NCBI RefSeq assembly: GCF_002101705.1
Contig: NZ_LQPC01000043.1
Coordinates: forward strand, 1 to 64,000
Origin: Mycolicibacterium iranicum
GTDB taxonomy: Bacteria > Actinomycetota > Actinomycetes > Mycobacteriales > Mycobacteriaceae
DNA: 64,000 nucleotides
Direction: 5' to 3'
In this document: piece after piece, positions 63,529 through 64,000 of the stretch
Layout: every line of letters begins with the position of its first letter
How positions within the stretch are numbered: the stretch's first letter is position 1
Program-made: the position numbers and the translations under genes
Notes under the pieces: generated by a model
What the model saw: the letters and a program-made list of their open reading frames with translations, nothing else
What the model was told of the DNA's origin: nothing
Databases searched by the model: none

Positions 63529-64000
63529 ATGACGTTCAAGCGGCTCGCAGCGTTCGCCGGAGCAGGCATCATGGCCCTGGGCATCGTGTCGTGCTCGTCG
63601 ACCGGCGGAGCACCAGAGCAGTCCGGTGAGGGTGGGGGCGGCGGCACCGTCGACACCCCGCGCATGACGATCGCGATGATCACGCACGAGGTACCCGGCG
63701 ACTCGTTCTGGGACCTGATCCGCAAGGGTGCCGAGGCCGCCGCGAAGAAGGACAACATCGAGCTGCGCTACTCGAACGATCCGGAGGCGCCGAACCAGGC
63801 GAATTTGGTGCAGACCGCCGTTGACAGCGACGTGGACGGCATCGCTGTCACGCTGGCCAAGCCCGACGCGATGCAGGCTGCGGTCAAAGCCGCAGAGGCC
63901 AAGGGGATCCCGGTCGTGGCGTTCAACGCGGGAATGGACGCGTGGAAGCCGATGGGCGTCAAGGAATACTTCGGCCAGGACGGTCGCATCGCGGGCCAGG
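63529..64000 (+). CDS. Sugar/inositol ABC transporter substrate-binding lipoprotein (partial, cut by window end)
   Basis: The first 157 residues of a type-1 periplasmic binding protein. The signal peptide MTFKRLAAFAGAGIMALGIV ends in a lipobox with Cys22 (IVSCSS), then a Gly-rich linker. The binding-protein domain follows (MTIAMITHEVPGDSFWDLIR, DSDVDGIAVTLAKPDAM, GIPVVAFNAG), as in ribose/inositol RbsB-IatA proteins. GGAGAAGCA precedes ATG 63529. The permease and ATPase genes should lie beyond 64000. The shared operator and neighbours suggest inositol as ligand; this is inference. Confidence 0.88.
   Translation, partial: MTFKRLAAFAGAGIMALGIVSCSSTGGAPEQSGEGGGGGTVDTPRMTIAMITHEVPGDSFWDLIRKGAEAAAKKDNIELRYSNDPEAPNQANLVQTAVDSDVDGIAVTLAKPDAMQAAVKAAEAKGIPVVAFNAGMDAWKPMGVKEYFGQDGRIAGQ

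Overview
The window looks like chromosomal DNA of a rapidly growing mycobacterium (Mycolicibacterium type). It is GC-rich and carries many GTG starts and 4-base gene overlaps. The gene order follows the M. tuberculosis segment Rv2484c down to Rv2457c: acyltransferase-plsC-plsB2, ssb/ettA/gdh, glbO, HNH/ctaJ-like/DUF5130, pepN, the Rv2466c-type mycothiol reductase, rpiB, nei1, tig, clpP1-clpP2 and clpX. Species-specific genes are inserted between these core blocks. The species assignment is inference from gene content; no database search was possible.

Layout. 1-7.7 kb: tRNA-Arg, the overlapping lipid acyltransferase operon (WS/DGAT, PlsC, PlsB2) and a CopD/CtaG membrane protein. 8-16.4 kb: a single-stranded DNA-binding protein, the ABC-F factor EttA, the giant NAD-glutamate dehydrogenase, a hotdog thioesterase and an Rv2474c-like protein. 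16.4-22.6 kb: truncated hemoglobin O, a large LuxR-type ATPase regulator next to a catalase-like gene, two HNH proteins and a probable respiratory supercomplex pair (CtaJ-like and DUF5130). 22.7-33.2 kb: aminopeptidase N with an unusual inserted helix-turn-helix, the mycothiol reductase behind a SigH-like promoter, a small deaminase/2OG-oxygenase pair, RpiB, an allophanate-hydrolase-like protein without its catalytic residues, Nei1 and a Na+/H+ antiporter. 33-41.5 kb: secreted or membrane proteins, tRNA-Gly, tRNA-Pro, trigger factor, ClpP1P2 and ClpX. 41.5-51.2 kb: two tandem glycosyltransferases with a coupled micro-ORF, FdhD and an FdhF/YdeP-type molybdenum enzyme, type III glutamine synthetase and a beta-propeller lipoprotein. 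51.3-64 kb: a myo-inositol catabolic locus.

The inositol locus reads leftward as iolC, a Cgl0159-like aldolase, iolB, iolD, iolE, iolG, iolA and a further TIM-barrel gene. To its right are a divergent GntR regulator, another TIM-barrel isomerase, a LacI regulator with two palindromic operators, and the start of a sugar/inositol ABC transporter binding lipoprotein cut by the window end. An exact 22-base sequence lies upstream of both the iol operon and the transporter gene and contains TGTCCTGACA, which fits the IolR-type motif. Catabolism and uptake are therefore probably controlled together.

Most notable observations: a LuxR-like helix-turn-helix inserted in frame in the N-terminal domain of the M1 aminopeptidase PepN; an allophanate-hydrolase-like protein that has lost the amidase catalytic lysine and Ser/Gly-rich loop; a five-copy intergenic palindromic repeat family; the shared inositol operator; and an inverted repeat of about 26 bp per arm that contains the stop codons of two converging genes.
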